NCBI RefSeq assembly: GCF_025837155.1
Contig: NZ_CP107549.1
Span: 1,488,001 to 1,552,000, forward strand
Length of the DNA: 64,000 nucleotides
Direction: 5' to 3'
DNA from: Pseudomonas sp. Z8(2022)
Lineage (GTDB): Bacteria > Pseudomonadota > Gammaproteobacteria > Pseudomonadales > Pseudomonadaceae
In this document: positions 28,081 to 36,975 of the stretch, piece by piece
How positions within the stretch are numbered: position 1 is the stretch's first letter
How the letters are laid out: each line of letters opens with the position of its first letter
The notes under the pieces: model-generated
The model's database searches: none
The model's input: only the letters and a program-made list of their open reading frames with translations
Told to the model about the DNA's origin: nothing
Translations under genes and position numbers: made by a program

Positions 28081-29487
28081 TCAGGCCAGACGCAGCGGGT
28101 GGCGGGTTACTGCCGAAGTCTGCAGGTTGCTCTCGGGAAGCGGGACGATCGCCTGGTTGTGCACGTTGGCCAGTTGCAACCACAGATGTTCGTCGACGCT
28201 GAACTGGCCATTGGGCAGCCACAGGCCGTGATACCAGCCGTTGCCTGGCGCCGGGGTGCTCTGCAGTACACCAGGGTGGGTCTGGGCGTTGGGCGCGCGG
28301 CGCAACCACACCGGCCGTGGCAGCCCCTTGAGATAACGCAGGCCGAGGTGCAGACCCCCGCTGCCCTGGTGGCGCCAGCGCACCAGCGCCAGCGTCGGAG
28401 TACCGCTGGTGAGCAGCAGCACCAGTTGGCCAACCTGCAGTTGTCCGCCTTCATTGACGTTGCACAGCAGGCGCGCCCCCCCGGGGCTGGCGTCGAGAAG
28501 CTGTGCCTCGGTGCGTTGCGGAAGCTTGTCCAGCAACTGGGCATGAATGGCCGGGAGGCCGACCACCAGGCTGCACTGGCCATCGAGCTCGGCACGTTCG
28601 TGACGACGCTGCTGGCGTCCCAGCCAGTGCTGGCGCACTCGTTCCAGAAGCTGACGTTGCTCGGCGCTTTGCAGCGGCGCCGGCTCATGCAGGGCGATCA
28701 GCAGCGCGCCCAATTCAAAGCGGCGCAACAGGGTCGTGTCGCCGGTGATCGGCTCTTCGAAGCCCAGACAGGCCTGGGAATGACTGAGGTCGATGACCGG
28801 ACCTTCGGCTTCATCTTCCTCATCCCAGGCTTGCAGCCGGGGCAGTGAGGCCAAGGGCGCCAGTGCGCTGAAAAGCGTAAGGCATTCGCCTTCGTCGAGG
28901 TGGAAGGGATTGCTCAGGGCCATCAGCAGCATCTGCTGGTACAGGCCCCGCAGGTCGCTGGCCGGTTTCGGCTCGAAAGCCGCGGCTACCGGCTCGTCCA
29001 GGCACTGCTGGTGTTCGCCGATCCAGTACAGCAGGTGGCTGTCGCGCCAGAGGGATGCTGGCGGTTCCTGGTAAAGCTGATAGTGGCGCAGCAGCTGCTG
29101 GGCAAGAAAATGCTGAGCCATGTACAGGCACCAGGCCAGATGCGGCAGCGATGGCTGGCGGCCTTGCAGGATCTGTAGCAGCAGGCGCTTGAAACCGATC
29201 GCCAGTTCGCTGCACAGGCGCAGGAACAGCGCACTCGGTGGATGCTGGCGATTGGCGAGGCCGGCGTAGTGGCGGTACTCGTCACTGAAATTTTGCAGCG
29301 CACGTTGCCTTTCCAGTAAGGTCAGACCGCTGCGATTGAGCGTGAACAGCAGCCCCAGCACCTGTTGCAGTCCGTGCTCCGGCTCCATGTTCCGGGAAGC
29401 TGCGAGGCGCTGGGCGATCTCCGCCGGCGATACGCTGTTGTCCTCGCGGATATCCGGTACTTCCAGACGCAGCGCATTGAGCGTCAT
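28081..29487 (-). CDS. Large protein with C-terminal PilZ domain (probable c-di-GMP receptor)
   Basis: The 468-residue cytoplasmic protein has a mostly helical N-terminal two thirds of unknown type (about residues 30-285), then a PilZ domain. The c-di-GMP binding motifs are intact: RxxxR in QQRRHERAEL near residue 292 and DxSxxG in DASPGGARL about 40 residues later. The rest of the PilZ barrel follows (LVLLLTSGTPTLALVRWR, GLHLGLRYL). The helical part may be the effector, but its function is unknown. The gene is divergent from the thioredoxin-like lipoprotein, with only 30 bp between the start codons. Confidence 0.8.
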   Translation of the reverse strand: MTLNALRLEVPDIREDNSVSPAEIAQRLAASRNMEPEHGLQQVLGLLFTLNRSGLTLLERQRALQNFSDEYRHYAGLANRQHPPSALFLRLCSELAIGFKRLLLQILQGRQPSLPHLAWCLYMAQHFLAQQLLRHYQLYQEPPASLWRDSHLLYWIGEHQQCLDEPVAAAFEPKPASDLRGLYQQMLLMALSNPFHLDEGECLTLFSALAPLASLPRLQAWDEEDEAEGPVIDLSHSQACLGFEEPITGDTTLLRRFELGALLIALHEPAPLQSAEQRQLLERVRQHWLGRQQRRHERAELDGQCSLVVGLPAIHAQLLDKLPQRTEAQLLDASPGGARLLCNVNEGGQLQVGQLVLLLTSGTPTLALVRWRHQGSGGLHLGLRYLKGLPRPVWLRRAPNAQTHPGVLQSTPAPGNGWYHGLWLPNGQFSVDEHLWLQLANVHNQAIVPLPESNLQTSAVTRHPLRLA

Positions 29488-29517
29488 ATCAACCCCGAGT
29501 GGACGAGGATCGAGTAC

Positions 29518-29994
29518 ATGGGCTTACGGCTCCGGGTGGTCTACAAGACAGTTCTGGGAATCTGCGCCGGTCTGCTGCTGTCGGCTTGTGCCGAGGATTT
29601 TGGCCCTGATCAGCATGGACGAAAGGTAACGGCTGACAGCCTGGATGGCCAGTGGCTAGTTATCAATTATTGGGCTGAATGGTGTGCGCCATGCCGTACG
29701 GAGATTCCCGAGCTCAATGCCCTGGAAGAGTCGTTGAAAAATCGCTCGGCGCGGGTGATCGGGGTCAACTTCGATGCATTGCAGGGCGATGACCTCAAGC
29801 GTGCGGCGGACAGCTTCGATATCCGCTTCACCGTGCTGGCGCAGGACCCGGCGGCGCGTTTCGAGTTGCCGCGCAACGATGTGCTGCCAGTGACCTATAT
29901 AGTCGATGCCGATGGCAAGCTGCGGGAGCGCCTGGTAGGCGAGCAGACGGCCGCCGGCTTGCGAGCGCATCTCGAACGCCTGCGCGGCGAATAA
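29518..29994 (+). CDS. Thioredoxin-like lipoprotein (TlpA/ResA type)
   Basis: The 158-residue precursor has a lipoprotein signal (MGLRLRVVYKTVLGICAGLLLSAC, lipidated Cys24) and a thioredoxin fold with the redox motif WAEWCAPCRTEIPEL (CAPC). The cis-proline segment is DVLPVTYIVDADGKL. It probably acts in the periplasm as a disulfide reductase or cytochrome-maturation-type thioredoxin; the nearby nap cytochromes make that attractive but do not prove it. ATG 29518 begins exactly at the signal peptide; the open frame upstream lies over the PilZ gene and is not coding. Confidence 0.88.
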   Translation: MGLRLRVVYKTVLGICAGLLLSACAEDFGPDQHGRKVTADSLDGQWLVINYWAEWCAPCRTEIPELNALEESLKNRSARVIGVNFDALQGDDLKRAADSFDIRFTVLAQDPAARFELPRNDVLPVTYIVDADGKLRERLVGEQTAAGLRAHLERLRGE

Positions 29995-30048
29995 GGCAAC
30001 GCCTGGTGTCGTGCACCGCAAGCAGCAGATGCACGACGCCCCTTTGCT

Positions 30049-30645
30049 CTACCAGCCCGGCACACCGCTCATGTCCGGCAGGTGGTGGGCGATGCCCTTG
30101 TGGCAATCGATACAGGTGGCTTCACCGTTGGCCAGAGCGCTGGAGTGCATCTGTCGGGCGCGCGGGCTCTGCTTGGTGAAATCCATGTAGTCGAAGTTAT
30201 GGCAGTTGCGGCACTCCAGCGAGTCGTTGGCCTTGAGCCGCGCCCATTCGTGTTCGGCCAGCTCACGGCGTTTTTCCAGAAACTTGTCGCGGGTGTTGAT
30301 GGTGCCGAAGATCTTGCCCCAGACCTCCTTGGATGCCTGCATCTTGCGCGCGATCTTGTCCGTCCACTGGTGCGGCACGTGGCAGTCCGGGCAGGTGGCC
30401 CGTACTCCGGAGCGGTTGCTGTAGTGAATGGTGTCCTGCAGTTCGACGTACACGTTGTCGCGCATCTCGTGGCAGGAAATGCAGAACTGCTCGGTATTGG
30501 TGGCCTCCAGCGCGGTGTTGAAGCCGCCCCAGAAGATGATCCCGGCGATGAAACCGCCGAGGCTGAGAAAACCCAGGCTGTAGTGCACGCTCGGGCGTCG
30601 CAGGATGCCCCAGTATTCCTTGAACAGGGCCATTAACGACTTCAT
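30049..30645 (-). CDS. napC: Tetraheme cytochrome c NapC, quinol oxidase of the periplasmic nitrate reductase
   Basis: NapC (198 aa) carries electrons from the quinol pool to NapAB. One N-terminal membrane anchor ([22 protein letters not shown]) is followed by four heme-binding CXXCH motifs: CISCH, CPDCH, CRNCH and CIDCH. The conserved Met/His ligand context ([33 protein letters not shown]) fits the NapC/NirT family. A GGAGGCC ribosome site precedes ATG 30645. It is the last gene of napEDABC, 9 bp after napB. Confidence 0.96.
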   Translation of the reverse strand: MKSLMALFKEYWGILRRPSVHYSLGFLSLGGFIAGIIFWGGFNTALEATNTEQFCISCHEMRDNVYVELQDTIHYSNRSGVRATCPDCHVPHQWTDKIARKMQASKEVWGKIFGTINTRDKFLEKRRELAEHEWARLKANDSLECRNCHNFDYMDFTKQSPRARQMHSSALANGEATCIDCHKGIAHHLPDMSGVPGW

Positions 30646-30654
30646 AGGGCCTCC

Positions 30655-31140
30655 TCAGGGGTTCGCTGTGCCGGCTGCTTCGTCTTCGAGCAGGTGGTCG
30701 ATATTGCGGAAGCTGTTGCCGACCAGCGGTTTGACCTCCTGCTGGGTGACGTGGCATTGGGTGCAGAAGTAGCGCCGCGGCGATACGGCTGCCAGCGGCT
30801 GGCCGTCACGGTCCATGTAATGAGTGATGCTGATCATCGGCGCCTGGCTGCGTGCGCTGCCGGCCCGGCTATGGCAGGTCAGGCACTTGTTGCCATTGGC
30901 GTCGACCTGATAACCGCGAATGCTGTGCGGAATGGTCGGTGGCTGTTCCGGGTAGTTGCGCTCGCGGCGCACGTCCTTGTTTTCCTCGTTGCCCAGCACC
31001 GGTGCGGGTTGTGTCTGGCTGAGGGTGCCGCCGGGGCGGCGGCCGTCCGGCGCGGGTGCGTCGAGCGGATAGCTGAGCTCGCCGGCGATGGCCAGGCCAA
31101 AGGCGGCGAGCAGTAGCAGAGGCAGAAAACGCAAGCTCAT
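30655..31140 (-). CDS. napB: Diheme cytochrome c NapB, small subunit of periplasmic nitrate reductase
   Basis: NapB (161 aa) has a cleavable signal peptide (MSLRFLPLLLLAAFGLAIAG) and two heme motifs, CLTCH and CTQCH, with the family's NYPEQPPTIPHSIRGYQVDANGNKC run before the first heme. It passes electrons from NapC to NapA in the periplasm. ATG 31140 is preferred because the longer frame (to 31188) adds polar residues before the signal peptide. It lies 11 bp after napA. Confidence 0.95.
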   Translation of the reverse strand: MSLRFLPLLLLAAFGLAIAGELSYPLDAPAPDGRRPGGTLSQTQPAPVLGNEENKDVRRERNYPEQPPTIPHSIRGYQVDANGNKCLTCHSRAGSARSQAPMISITHYMDRDGQPLAAVSPRRYFCTQCHVTQQEVKPLVGNSFRNIDHLLEDEAAGTANP

Positions 31141-31151
31141 GACGGTTCTCC

Positions 31152-33656
31152 TCAGGCCAGGCTGACCAGTTCGATCTTCACCGCACACTTCTTGTAGTCG
31201 GTCTGCTTGGAGATCGGATCGGTGGCGTCTAGGGTGACCTTGTTGATCAGTTTGTTGGCATCGAAGAAGGGTACGAAGACCAGGCCGCGTGGTGGCTTGT
31301 TGCGCCCACGGGTTTCGATGCGTGCGCGGATTTCGCCGCGCCGGCTGATCACCCTGACCTCGCTGCCGCGCCGCGCCTTGAGCGCCTTGGCGTCTTCCGG
31401 GTGCATGTACACGAGGGCGTCAGGAACTGCACCGTGCAGTTCCTCGACACGCTGGGTCATGCTGCCGGTATGCCAGTGCTCCAGCACGCGGCCGGTACTG
31501 AGCCAGAACGGGAAATCGTCATCCGGCGCCTCGGCTGGTGGCTCGTAGGGCAGGGCGAAGATCAGTGCGCGTTTGTCCGGGTAGCCATAGAACTGCACGC
31601 CGCTGCCTTTCTCCACATAGGGATCGTGGCCCTCGCGGTAGCGCCAGCGCGTTTCCTTGCCGTCGACCACCGGCCAGCGCAGCCCGCGTTCGGCGTGATA
31701 GCTGTCGAACGGCGCCAGGTCATGGCCATGGCCGCGGCCAAACTGCGCATATTCCTCGAACAGCCCCTTCTGCAGGTAGAAACCGAAGGCTGCTGCCTCG
31801 TCGTTGGCATAGCCGGCCTCGATCTGCTCGCTGGGGAACTGATCGACCTGGCCATTGGCGAACAGCACCTGATAGAGCGTCTTGCCCTTGTACGCCGGGG
31901 CCCTGGCCAGCAACTCGGCAGGCCAGACCTCGTCGGTGGTGAAACGCTTGGAGAATTCCACCAGTTGCCAGAGGTCGGACTTTGCCTCGCCAGGGGCTTT
32001 CACCAACTGATGCCAGAACTGCGTACGACGTTCGGCGTTGCCGTAGGCCCCTTCCTTTTCCACCCACATGGCACTGGGCAGAATCAGATCGGCAGCCTGG
32101 GCGGAAACCGTCGGATAGACATCGGAGACGATGACGAACGCCCCCGGGTTGCGCCAGCCCGGCAGGACCTCCTGCATGATGTTCGGGCCGGCCTGCATGT
32201 TGTTGCTGACCTGGGTCCAGTAGACCTTGAGCACGCCGTCCTTGAGCTTGCGGCTCTGTTCCACGGCGTGGAATCCCGGTTTTTCCTGAATGGTGCCGGC
32301 CGGCAGCTTCCAGATTTTCTCGGCGGTTTCGCGGTGTTTCGGATTGGCCACCAGCAGGTCGGCGGGCAGACGGTGGGAGAAGGTGCCCACTTCGCGCGCA
32401 GTGCCGCAGGCCGAGGGCTGGCCGGTGAGCGAGAAGGGGCTGTTGCCCGGCTCGCTGATCTTGCCGGTGAGCAGGTGCAGGTTGTAGATCAGGTTGTTGG
32501 CCCAGACGCCGCGGGTGTGCTGGTTGAAACCCATGGTCCAGAACGACATGACCTTGCGCTTGGGATCGGCGTACAGCTCGGCCAGTGCCTTGAGGCGTTC
32601 GGCCGGTACACCCGACTCCCTGGCGGTGCGTTCCAGGGTGTAGGGTTTGACGAAGGCGGCGAACTGCTCGAAGGACATGTCTTCCCAGGTGTTGGCCTTG
32701 GCAGCGTTCTTGGCCTGCATCTCCAGCGGGTCATCGGCACGCAGACCGTAGCCGATGTCGTCGGCGCCGCGGGCGAACCTGGTGTGTTTGCCGACGAAAT
32801 CCTTGTTCACCGCGCCACTTTCGATGATGTGGTTGGCGATGTAGTTGAGGATCAGCAGATCGGTCTGCGGTTTGAACACCAGGGGAATGTCGGCCAGGTC
32901 GAAACTGCGGTGCTCGAAGGTGGAGAGCACGGCGACCTTGGTGTTCGGATGGCTGAGGCGACGATCGGTGACCCGGCTCCAGAGGATCGGATGCATCTCG
33001 GCCATGTTCGAGCCCCACAGCACGAAGGTGTCGGCCGCTTCGATGTCGTCATAGCAGCCCATCGGTTCGTCCATGCCGAAGGTGCGCATGAAGCCCATTA
33101 CCGCCGAGGCCATGCAGTGGCGTGCGTTGGGGTCGATGTTGTTGCTGCGAAAGCCGGCTTTCATCAGCTTGTTGGCGGCGTAGCCTTCCCATACCGTCCA
33201 CTGGCCGGAGCCGAACATGCCGACGGCCTCCGGGCCGTGCTCGGCGATGGCCTGCTTGATCTTCTGCGCCATGATGTCGAAGGCCTGATCCCAGCTCACT
33301 GGCTGGAATTCACCCTGCTTGTCGTACACACCGTTCTTCATGCGCAGCAGCGGCTGGGTGAGGCGGTCGACGCCGTACATGATCTTCGACAGGAAGTAGC
33401 CCTTGACGCAGTTGAGGCCGCGGTTGACCTCGGCCTTGACGTCGCCGTGGGTGGCCACCACGCGGTTGTCGCGGGTGGCGACCATCACGCTGCAGCCTGT
33501 GCCGCAGAAGCGGCATGGGGCCTTGTTCCAGTCCAGGCGGGTCATGTCAGTTTCGGTAATCAGATTGCTGGCGGTGCTGATCAGCGGCAGGCCGGCCGCC
33601 GTTGCAGCGATGGCGGCAGCGTTGGCTTTGGCGAATTCACGGCGGGAAAGCTTCAT
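31152..33656 (-). CDS. napA: Periplasmic nitrate reductase catalytic subunit NapA
   Basis: NapA (834 aa) is the molybdenum bis-MGD enzyme that reduces nitrate to nitrite in the periplasm. It has a twin-arginine signal ([22 protein letters not shown]), then the 4Fe-4S site ([12 protein letters not shown] ... LNCVKGYF) and the Mo-cofactor domains, with the Mo-ligand Cys expected in [12 protein letters not shown]. The C-terminal MopB domain ([21 protein letters not shown]) is complete. The start overlaps the napD stop by 4 bp (ATGA). NapD should bind its Tat signal before export. Confidence 0.97.
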   Translation of the reverse strand: MKLSRREFAKANAAAIAATAAGLPLISTASNLITETDMTRLDWNKAPCRFCGTGCSVMVATRDNRVVATHGDVKAEVNRGLNCVKGYFLSKIMYGVDRLTQPLLRMKNGVYDKQGEFQPVSWDQAFDIMAQKIKQAIAEHGPEAVGMFGSGQWTVWEGYAANKLMKAGFRSNNIDPNARHCMASAVMGFMRTFGMDEPMGCYDDIEAADTFVLWGSNMAEMHPILWSRVTDRRLSHPNTKVAVLSTFEHRSFDLADIPLVFKPQTDLLILNYIANHIIESGAVNKDFVGKHTRFARGADDIGYGLRADDPLEMQAKNAAKANTWEDMSFEQFAAFVKPYTLERTARESGVPAERLKALAELYADPKRKVMSFWTMGFNQHTRGVWANNLIYNLHLLTGKISEPGNSPFSLTGQPSACGTAREVGTFSHRLPADLLVANPKHRETAEKIWKLPAGTIQEKPGFHAVEQSRKLKDGVLKVYWTQVSNNMQAGPNIMQEVLPGWRNPGAFVIVSDVYPTVSAQAADLILPSAMWVEKEGAYGNAERRTQFWHQLVKAPGEAKSDLWQLVEFSKRFTTDEVWPAELLARAPAYKGKTLYQVLFANGQVDQFPSEQIEAGYANDEAAAFGFYLQKGLFEEYAQFGRGHGHDLAPFDSYHAERGLRWPVVDGKETRWRYREGHDPYVEKGSGVQFYGYPDKRALIFALPYEPPAEAPDDDFPFWLSTGRVLEHWHTGSMTQRVEELHGAVPDALVYMHPEDAKALKARRGSEVRVISRRGEIRARIETRGRNKPPRGLVFVPFFDANKLINKVTLDATDPISKQTDYKKCAVKIELVSLA

Positions 33657-33913
33657 TCTGAGGCTCCTTCGTTTTCGAGGAGTTCGTGGTAGACCAGAGC
33701 GGCGTTGAGTACGCCCGGCAATGCGTTGATCTGCTCGATTCGCGTGAGAATCTGGCGTTCGTGATCGGTTTCCAGCACCACCACCAGCTTGCCCTGGGGG
33801 CTCTCCTGGTGCAGTTCGAGACCATCTAGCTGGCGCAGGTTGGCTTTCACCGCAGCGAGCATCTCGGGGCGTACGTGTACCAGCAGGCTGGATATATGCA
33901 GGAGGGCGGCCAT
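33653..33913 (-). CDS. napD: Chaperone NapD for NapA maturation
   Basis: NapD (86 aa) binds the twin-arginine signal of NapA and controls its export after cofactor insertion. It has the ferredoxin-like NapD pattern [35 protein letters not shown] and the C-terminal [14 protein letters not shown]. The ATG at 33913 is 25 bp after the napE stop, and its stop overlaps napA. No napF (accessory iron-sulfur protein) lies between napE and napD, unlike in P. aeruginosa napEFDABC. Confidence 0.94.
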   Translation of the reverse strand: MAALLHISSLLVHVRPEMLAAVKANLRQLDGLELHQESPQGKLVVVLETDHERQILTRIEQINALPGVLNAALVYHELLENEGASE

Positions 33914-33938
33914 GTTCCGTGGCTCCGTCGGGTAAGGA

Positions 33939-34106
33939 TCAGGTGGGTGGGCCAGGTGGCCCCAGCAGCATCTGCATGAACCAGATGATGAAACCGTAGC
34001 CGCCGACTAGGGCGACGGACAGGAGAGGGAATAGGCAGACCACGAGGAAGACGAACAGACGAGTTTCCTTGCCTTTCGTGGCTTTGCGTTCGGGCGTGGT
34101 TTCCAT
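33939..34106 (-). CDS. napE: Small membrane protein NapE
   Basis: This 55-codon gene encodes METTPERKATKGKETR followed by a single membrane helix (LFVFLVVCLFPLLSVALVGGYG) and the typical end WFMQMLLGPPGPPT. NapE is a small inner-membrane component found at the head of several nap operons; its precise role is unknown. It is the first gene of the operon here, 25 bp before napD. The match to remembered NapE sequences (KETRLFVFL, VGGYGF, GPPGPP) is clear despite its size. Confidence 0.9.
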   Translation of the reverse strand: METTPERKATKGKETRLFVFLVVCLFPLLSVALVGGYGFIIWFMQMLLGPPGPPT

Positions 34107-34143
34107 CCGCTCGGCTCCGTTGCGTTTCTTGACTCAGGCTAGA

Positions 34144-34160
34144 CCTTACTCTTGGTAAGG
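34144..34160. promoter_or_regulatory. Inverted repeat in the nap promoter region
   Basis: CCTTAC-TCTTG-GTAAGG is a perfect 6 bp inverted repeat, 38 bp before napE. It could be a regulator half-site pair (for example NarL-type) or part of a leader hairpin; neither is established. Confidence 0.4.
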
Positions 34161-34170
34161 GCAAACTCAG

Positions 34171-34184
34171 TTGAGCAGGATCAA
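34171..34184 (-). promoter_or_regulatory. ANR/DNR (FNR-type) box for napEDABC
   Basis: TTGAGCAGGATCAA matches the FNR-family consensus TTGAT-N4-ATCAA with one mismatch. It is centred about 71 bp before the napE start, consistent with activation at around -41 of a promoter with a short leader. It implies oxygen or nitrogen-oxide control of nap. Confidence 0.7.
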
Positions 34185-34338
34185 TGCGGGGGCAGATGTT
34201 CTGACGGATGAGCGCATTCGGAATTATCGATAGCGTGCTAATATTTGCTTCTGGTTCCATTGCCGGCACGCGACCGTTGGGATCGGCTTCGGCTGTCTAT
34301 CCTTTGCTTGCCCGCATCACGCTTCGTGAGTCTTCCCT

Positions 34339-35511
34339 ATGTCCGCTTCCCATCTCAGTCGTGGTAGCGCTGGTTATCGGCGTGCCACCCTGGCGCTGTT
34401 CTGTGCCGGCTTTGCCACCTTCGCCATGCTCTATTGCGTGCAGCCATTGCTACCGCTGCTGGCCACGCACTTTCGTGTGTCGGCCGCCAGCAGCAGCCTG
34501 GCTCTGTCGCTGACTACCCTGAGCCTGGCGCTGTGCCTGCTGGTATCCGGCGCGCTGGCCGAAAGCTGGGGGCGCAAACCGGTGATGGCGGCAGCGCTGG
34601 GCCTGGCGGCGATGTTGGGGATTGCTTGCGCGCTGGTGGAAGAATGGCGCAGCCTGCTGCTCCTGCGCGCGCTGCTGGGGCTGGCGCTGAGCGGTTTGCC
34701 GGCACTGGCCATGGCCTATGTCGGTGAGGAGTTTGACCCCGAGGCGTTGCCGGCCGCGATGGGCCTGTATATCGGTGGCACGGCGCTGGGCGGCCTGCTC
34801 GGGCGCCTGCTGGCCGGCCTGCTCAGCGATATCGGCGGCTGGTCGTGGGCGCTGGGCGGAATCGCCGGGCTGGGGCTGCTGGCGTTGGGGCTGTTTCTCT
34901 GGCTGTTGCCGCCTTCGCGACATTTCACGGCTCAGCCGCTGTCCATGTGTGGCCTGCTGCGCAACTTCGCCCTGCATCTGGGCAATCCGCGCCTGCGCAT
35001 TCTGTTCGGCCTGGCCTTTCTGCTGATGGGCGGCTTCGTTGCACTGTTCAACTACGTTGGTTTTCGCCTGGCCGGTGAGCCCTTCAACCTCTCGTCCACG
35101 GTGATTGGCCTGCTGTTCACCGTTTACCTGCTGGGTATTTTCAGTGCCGGCTGGGCCGGGCGACTGGTTCCACGTTTTGGCGCACGCCAGGTGCTGCATG
35201 GCGGCATCGGTCTGATGCTGCTGGGGGTGGCCCTTTGCGCTGCGCCGTGGCTCGCGGCTGCCGTGGCGGGACTGGCATTGTTCACGCTGGGTTTCTTCGC
35301 CGCTCACGCGGTGGCCAGCGGGCAGGTCGGTATTCACGCGCAGGGCGCCAAGGCCCAGGCGTCGGCGCTGTATCTGTGTGCCTATTACCTCGGCTCCAGC
35401 CTGGTGGGCTATGTCGGTGGTTATGTCTGGGAACACGCCGGATGGCTGGCATTGCTCGCCGTGCTGGCTGGCCTGTTCATTGCCGCTGCCGCTCTGGTGC
35501 GGCGTATTTAG
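34339..35511 (+). CDS. MFS transporter (YnfM-like drug/sugar exporter type)
   Basis: This 390-residue protein has 12 predicted membrane helices. The major-facilitator motif A region between helices 2 and 3 is ALAESWGRKPVM. The N-terminal half (ATFAMLYCVQPLLPLLATHFRVSAASSSLALSLTT) matches YnfM/arabinose-efflux-like exporters, which often carry this CVQPLLP segment. The substrate is unknown. It is divergent from nap, so the ANR box is unlikely to control it (155 bp away). The PhoP-type box of oprH begins 16 bp after its stop. Confidence 0.88.
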   Translation: MSASHLSRGSAGYRRATLALFCAGFATFAMLYCVQPLLPLLATHFRVSAASSSLALSLTTLSLALCLLVSGALAESWGRKPVMAAALGLAAMLGIACALVEEWRSLLLLRALLGLALSGLPALAMAYVGEEFDPEALPAAMGLYIGGTALGGLLGRLLAGLLSDIGGWSWALGGIAGLGLLALGLFLWLLPPSRHFTAQPLSMCGLLRNFALHLGNPRLRILFGLAFLLMGGFVALFNYVGFRLAGEPFNLSSTVIGLLFTVYLLGIFSAGWAGRLVPRFGARQVLHGGIGLMLLGVALCAAPWLAAAVAGLALFTLGFFAAHAVASGQVGIHAQGAKAQASALYLCAYYLGSSLVGYVGGYVWEHAGWLALLAVLAGLFIAAAALVRRI

Positions 35512-35526
35512 GCTGTTTGTCGCTCG

Positions 35527-35564
35527 TTCAGTGCAGGTTCAAGGAGGGTTCAGCGGTGATTCAG
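35527..35564 (+). promoter_or_regulatory. Four-fold PhoP-type direct repeat upstream of oprH
   Basis: Pentamers TTCAG, TTCAA, TTCAG and TTCAG begin at 35527, 35538, 35549 and 35560, exactly 11 bp apart (one helical turn). This is the geometry of OmpR/PhoB-family direct-repeat boxes and lies 60-97 bp before oprH. Autoregulation of oprH-phoPQ by PhoP is known in P. aeruginosa; the two tandem dimer sites here are the likely target. Confidence 0.75.
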
Positions 35565-35623
35565 TAGTCTTCCCCCAGACTTGTTGCCGAGTTGATCAGA
35601 ACTGCAACGAGAGGAACGATTCG

Positions 35624-36229
35624 ATGAAAATCACCCTGAACCGTATCGCATTCGCTACCTGTCTGGCCCTGGGTGCAACCGCTGCCCAGGCCAACGACAA
35701 TTTCGTCGGTCTGACCTGGGGCCAAACCGACAACAATATCCAGAAGTCCAACGCGCTGAATGCCAACCTCGGCAACCCGAAGCTGGACAAGGTGATCGAC
35801 GGCAAGGGTACCTGGGGCATCCGCGCTGGTCAGAAAACCGCCGATAGTCGCTATTACGCGACCTACGAAAACGTCTCCGACAGTCACAATGGCTACAAGC
35901 TGCGCCAGCAGAATCTGCTCGGCAGCTACGACATGTTCGTTCCGCTGGGCAGCAACAACACCAAGCTGTTCGGCGGCGTGACCGGCGGTCTGGTCAAGCT
36001 CGAGCAGGAGAGCCGCGGCTTTTCCCGCGACAGCGACATCGGGCTTGCCGCAGGCCTGCAGGCCGGTATCCTCCAGGAACTGAACAGCAATACCTCGATC
36101 GAAGCTGGCTATCGCTATCTGCGTACCAATGCCAGCACGGAAATGGCGCCGCATGGGGCCGGCAAGGCCGGCTCGCTGGACCTGCACAGCAGTTCGCAGC
36201 TCTACCTCGGTGCTGACTTCGCCTTCTGA
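35624..36229 (+). CDS. oprH: Outer membrane protein OprH (PhoPQ-activated, low Mg2+)
   Basis: OprH (201 aa) is a small outer-membrane beta barrel that binds LPS and replaces divalent cations during Mg2+ starvation. A signal peptide (MKITLNRIAFATCLALGATAAQA) is followed by NDNFVGLTWGQTDNNIQKSN, RYYATYENVSDS, KLRQQNLLGSYDMF and the C-terminal LYLGADFAF ending in Phe, all very close to P. aeruginosa OprH. ATG 35624 was chosen for the signal peptide. It is the first gene of oprH-phoP-phoQ, with a hairpin terminator between it and phoP. Confidence 0.96.
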   Translation: MKITLNRIAFATCLALGATAAQANDNFVGLTWGQTDNNIQKSNALNANLGNPKLDKVIDGKGTWGIRAGQKTADSRYYATYENVSDSHNGYKLRQQNLLGSYDMFVPLGSNNTKLFGGVTGGLVKLEQESRGFSRDSDIGLAAGLQAGILQELNSNTSIEAGYRYLRTNASTEMAPHGAGKAGSLDLHSSSQLYLGADFAF

Positions 36230-36247
36230 CGATGGCTTAGCGTTACC

Positions 36248-36272
36248 AGGCCGGGCATCTGCCCGGCCTTCG
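36248..36272 (+). terminator. Intercistronic terminator between oprH and phoP
   Basis: AGGCCGGGCA / TGCCCGGCCT pairs over up to 10 bp around a TC centre, followed by TTCGTAT. Because phoP follows 26 bp later on the same strand without a clear own promoter, this probably gives partial read-through: much oprH mRNA and little phoPQ. Confidence 0.7.
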
Positions 36273-36297
36273 TATAACTGAATAAGGGGGACGTCCC

Positions 36298-36975
36298 ATG
36301 AAATTGCTGGTGGTGGAGGATGAGGCGCTGCTGCGTCACCATCTGTTCACTCGCCTCAGTGAAAACGGGCATGTGGTGGATGCCGTGCGCACTGCCGAAG
36401 AGGCACTGTATCGAGCTGAGTCCTTCAATCATGACCTGGCCCTCGTCGATCTCGGTTTGCCGGGCATGAGCGGCATCGATCTGATCCGCCAACTGCGCAG
36501 CCAGGACAAGAATTTTCCAATCCTGATACTCACCGCGCGCGGCAACTGGCAGGACAAGGTCGAGGGGCTTTCCTGCGGTGCAGATGACTATGTGGTGAAG
36601 CCTTTTCAGTTCGAAGAGCTGGAGGCCCGCCTCAACGCACTGCTGCGGCGTTCTTCCGGGTTCACCAAGTCGACCATCGAGGCCGGTTCCCTGGTGCTGG
36701 ACCTCAACCGCAAACAGGCCACGGTGGATGAGCAGTCCCTGCAACTGACGGCCTACGAATACCGCATTCTCGAATACCTCATGCTGCACCACCAGCAGGT
36801 GGTGGCCAAGGAGCGCCTGATGGAGCAACTCTATCCGGGTGATGACGAGCGTGATCCGAATGTCATCGAGGTTCTGGTCGGGCGCCTGCGGCGCAAGCTG
36901 GATACCGTGCTGGACAGCAAGGCGATAGAAACCGTGCGCGGTCAGGGCTACATGTTCAACGAGCGCTGCAAGTGA
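36298..36975 (+). CDS. phoP: Response regulator PhoP
   Basis: PhoP (225 aa) is an OmpR-type two-component regulator responding to low Mg2+ and cationic peptides through PhoQ. The receiver domain MKLLVVEDEALLRHHL has Asp51 in ALVDLGLPG as phosphorylation site and Lys in YVVKPFQFEELE. The C-terminal winged helix contains LTAYEYRILEYLM and VEVLVGRLRRKLD-type recognition helix residues (NVIEVLVGRLRRKL). Identity with P. aeruginosa PhoP is obvious. The stop overlaps the phoQ start. Confidence 0.97.
   Translation: MKLLVVEDEALLRHHLFTRLSENGHVVDAVRTAEEALYRAESFNHDLALVDLGLPGMSGIDLIRQLRSQDKNFPILILTARGNWQDKVEGLSCGADDYVVKPFQFEELEARLNALLRRSSGFTKSTIEAGSLVLDLNRKQATVDEQSLQLTAYEYRILEYLMLHHQQVVAKERLMEQLYPGDDERDPNVIEVLVGRLRRKLDTVLDSKAIETVRGQGYMFNERCK

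Noticed and set aside
31401..33692. A 763-codon open frame opposite napA
   Set aside because: Antisense shadow of a fully conserved napA; no ribosome site, no recognisable domain.
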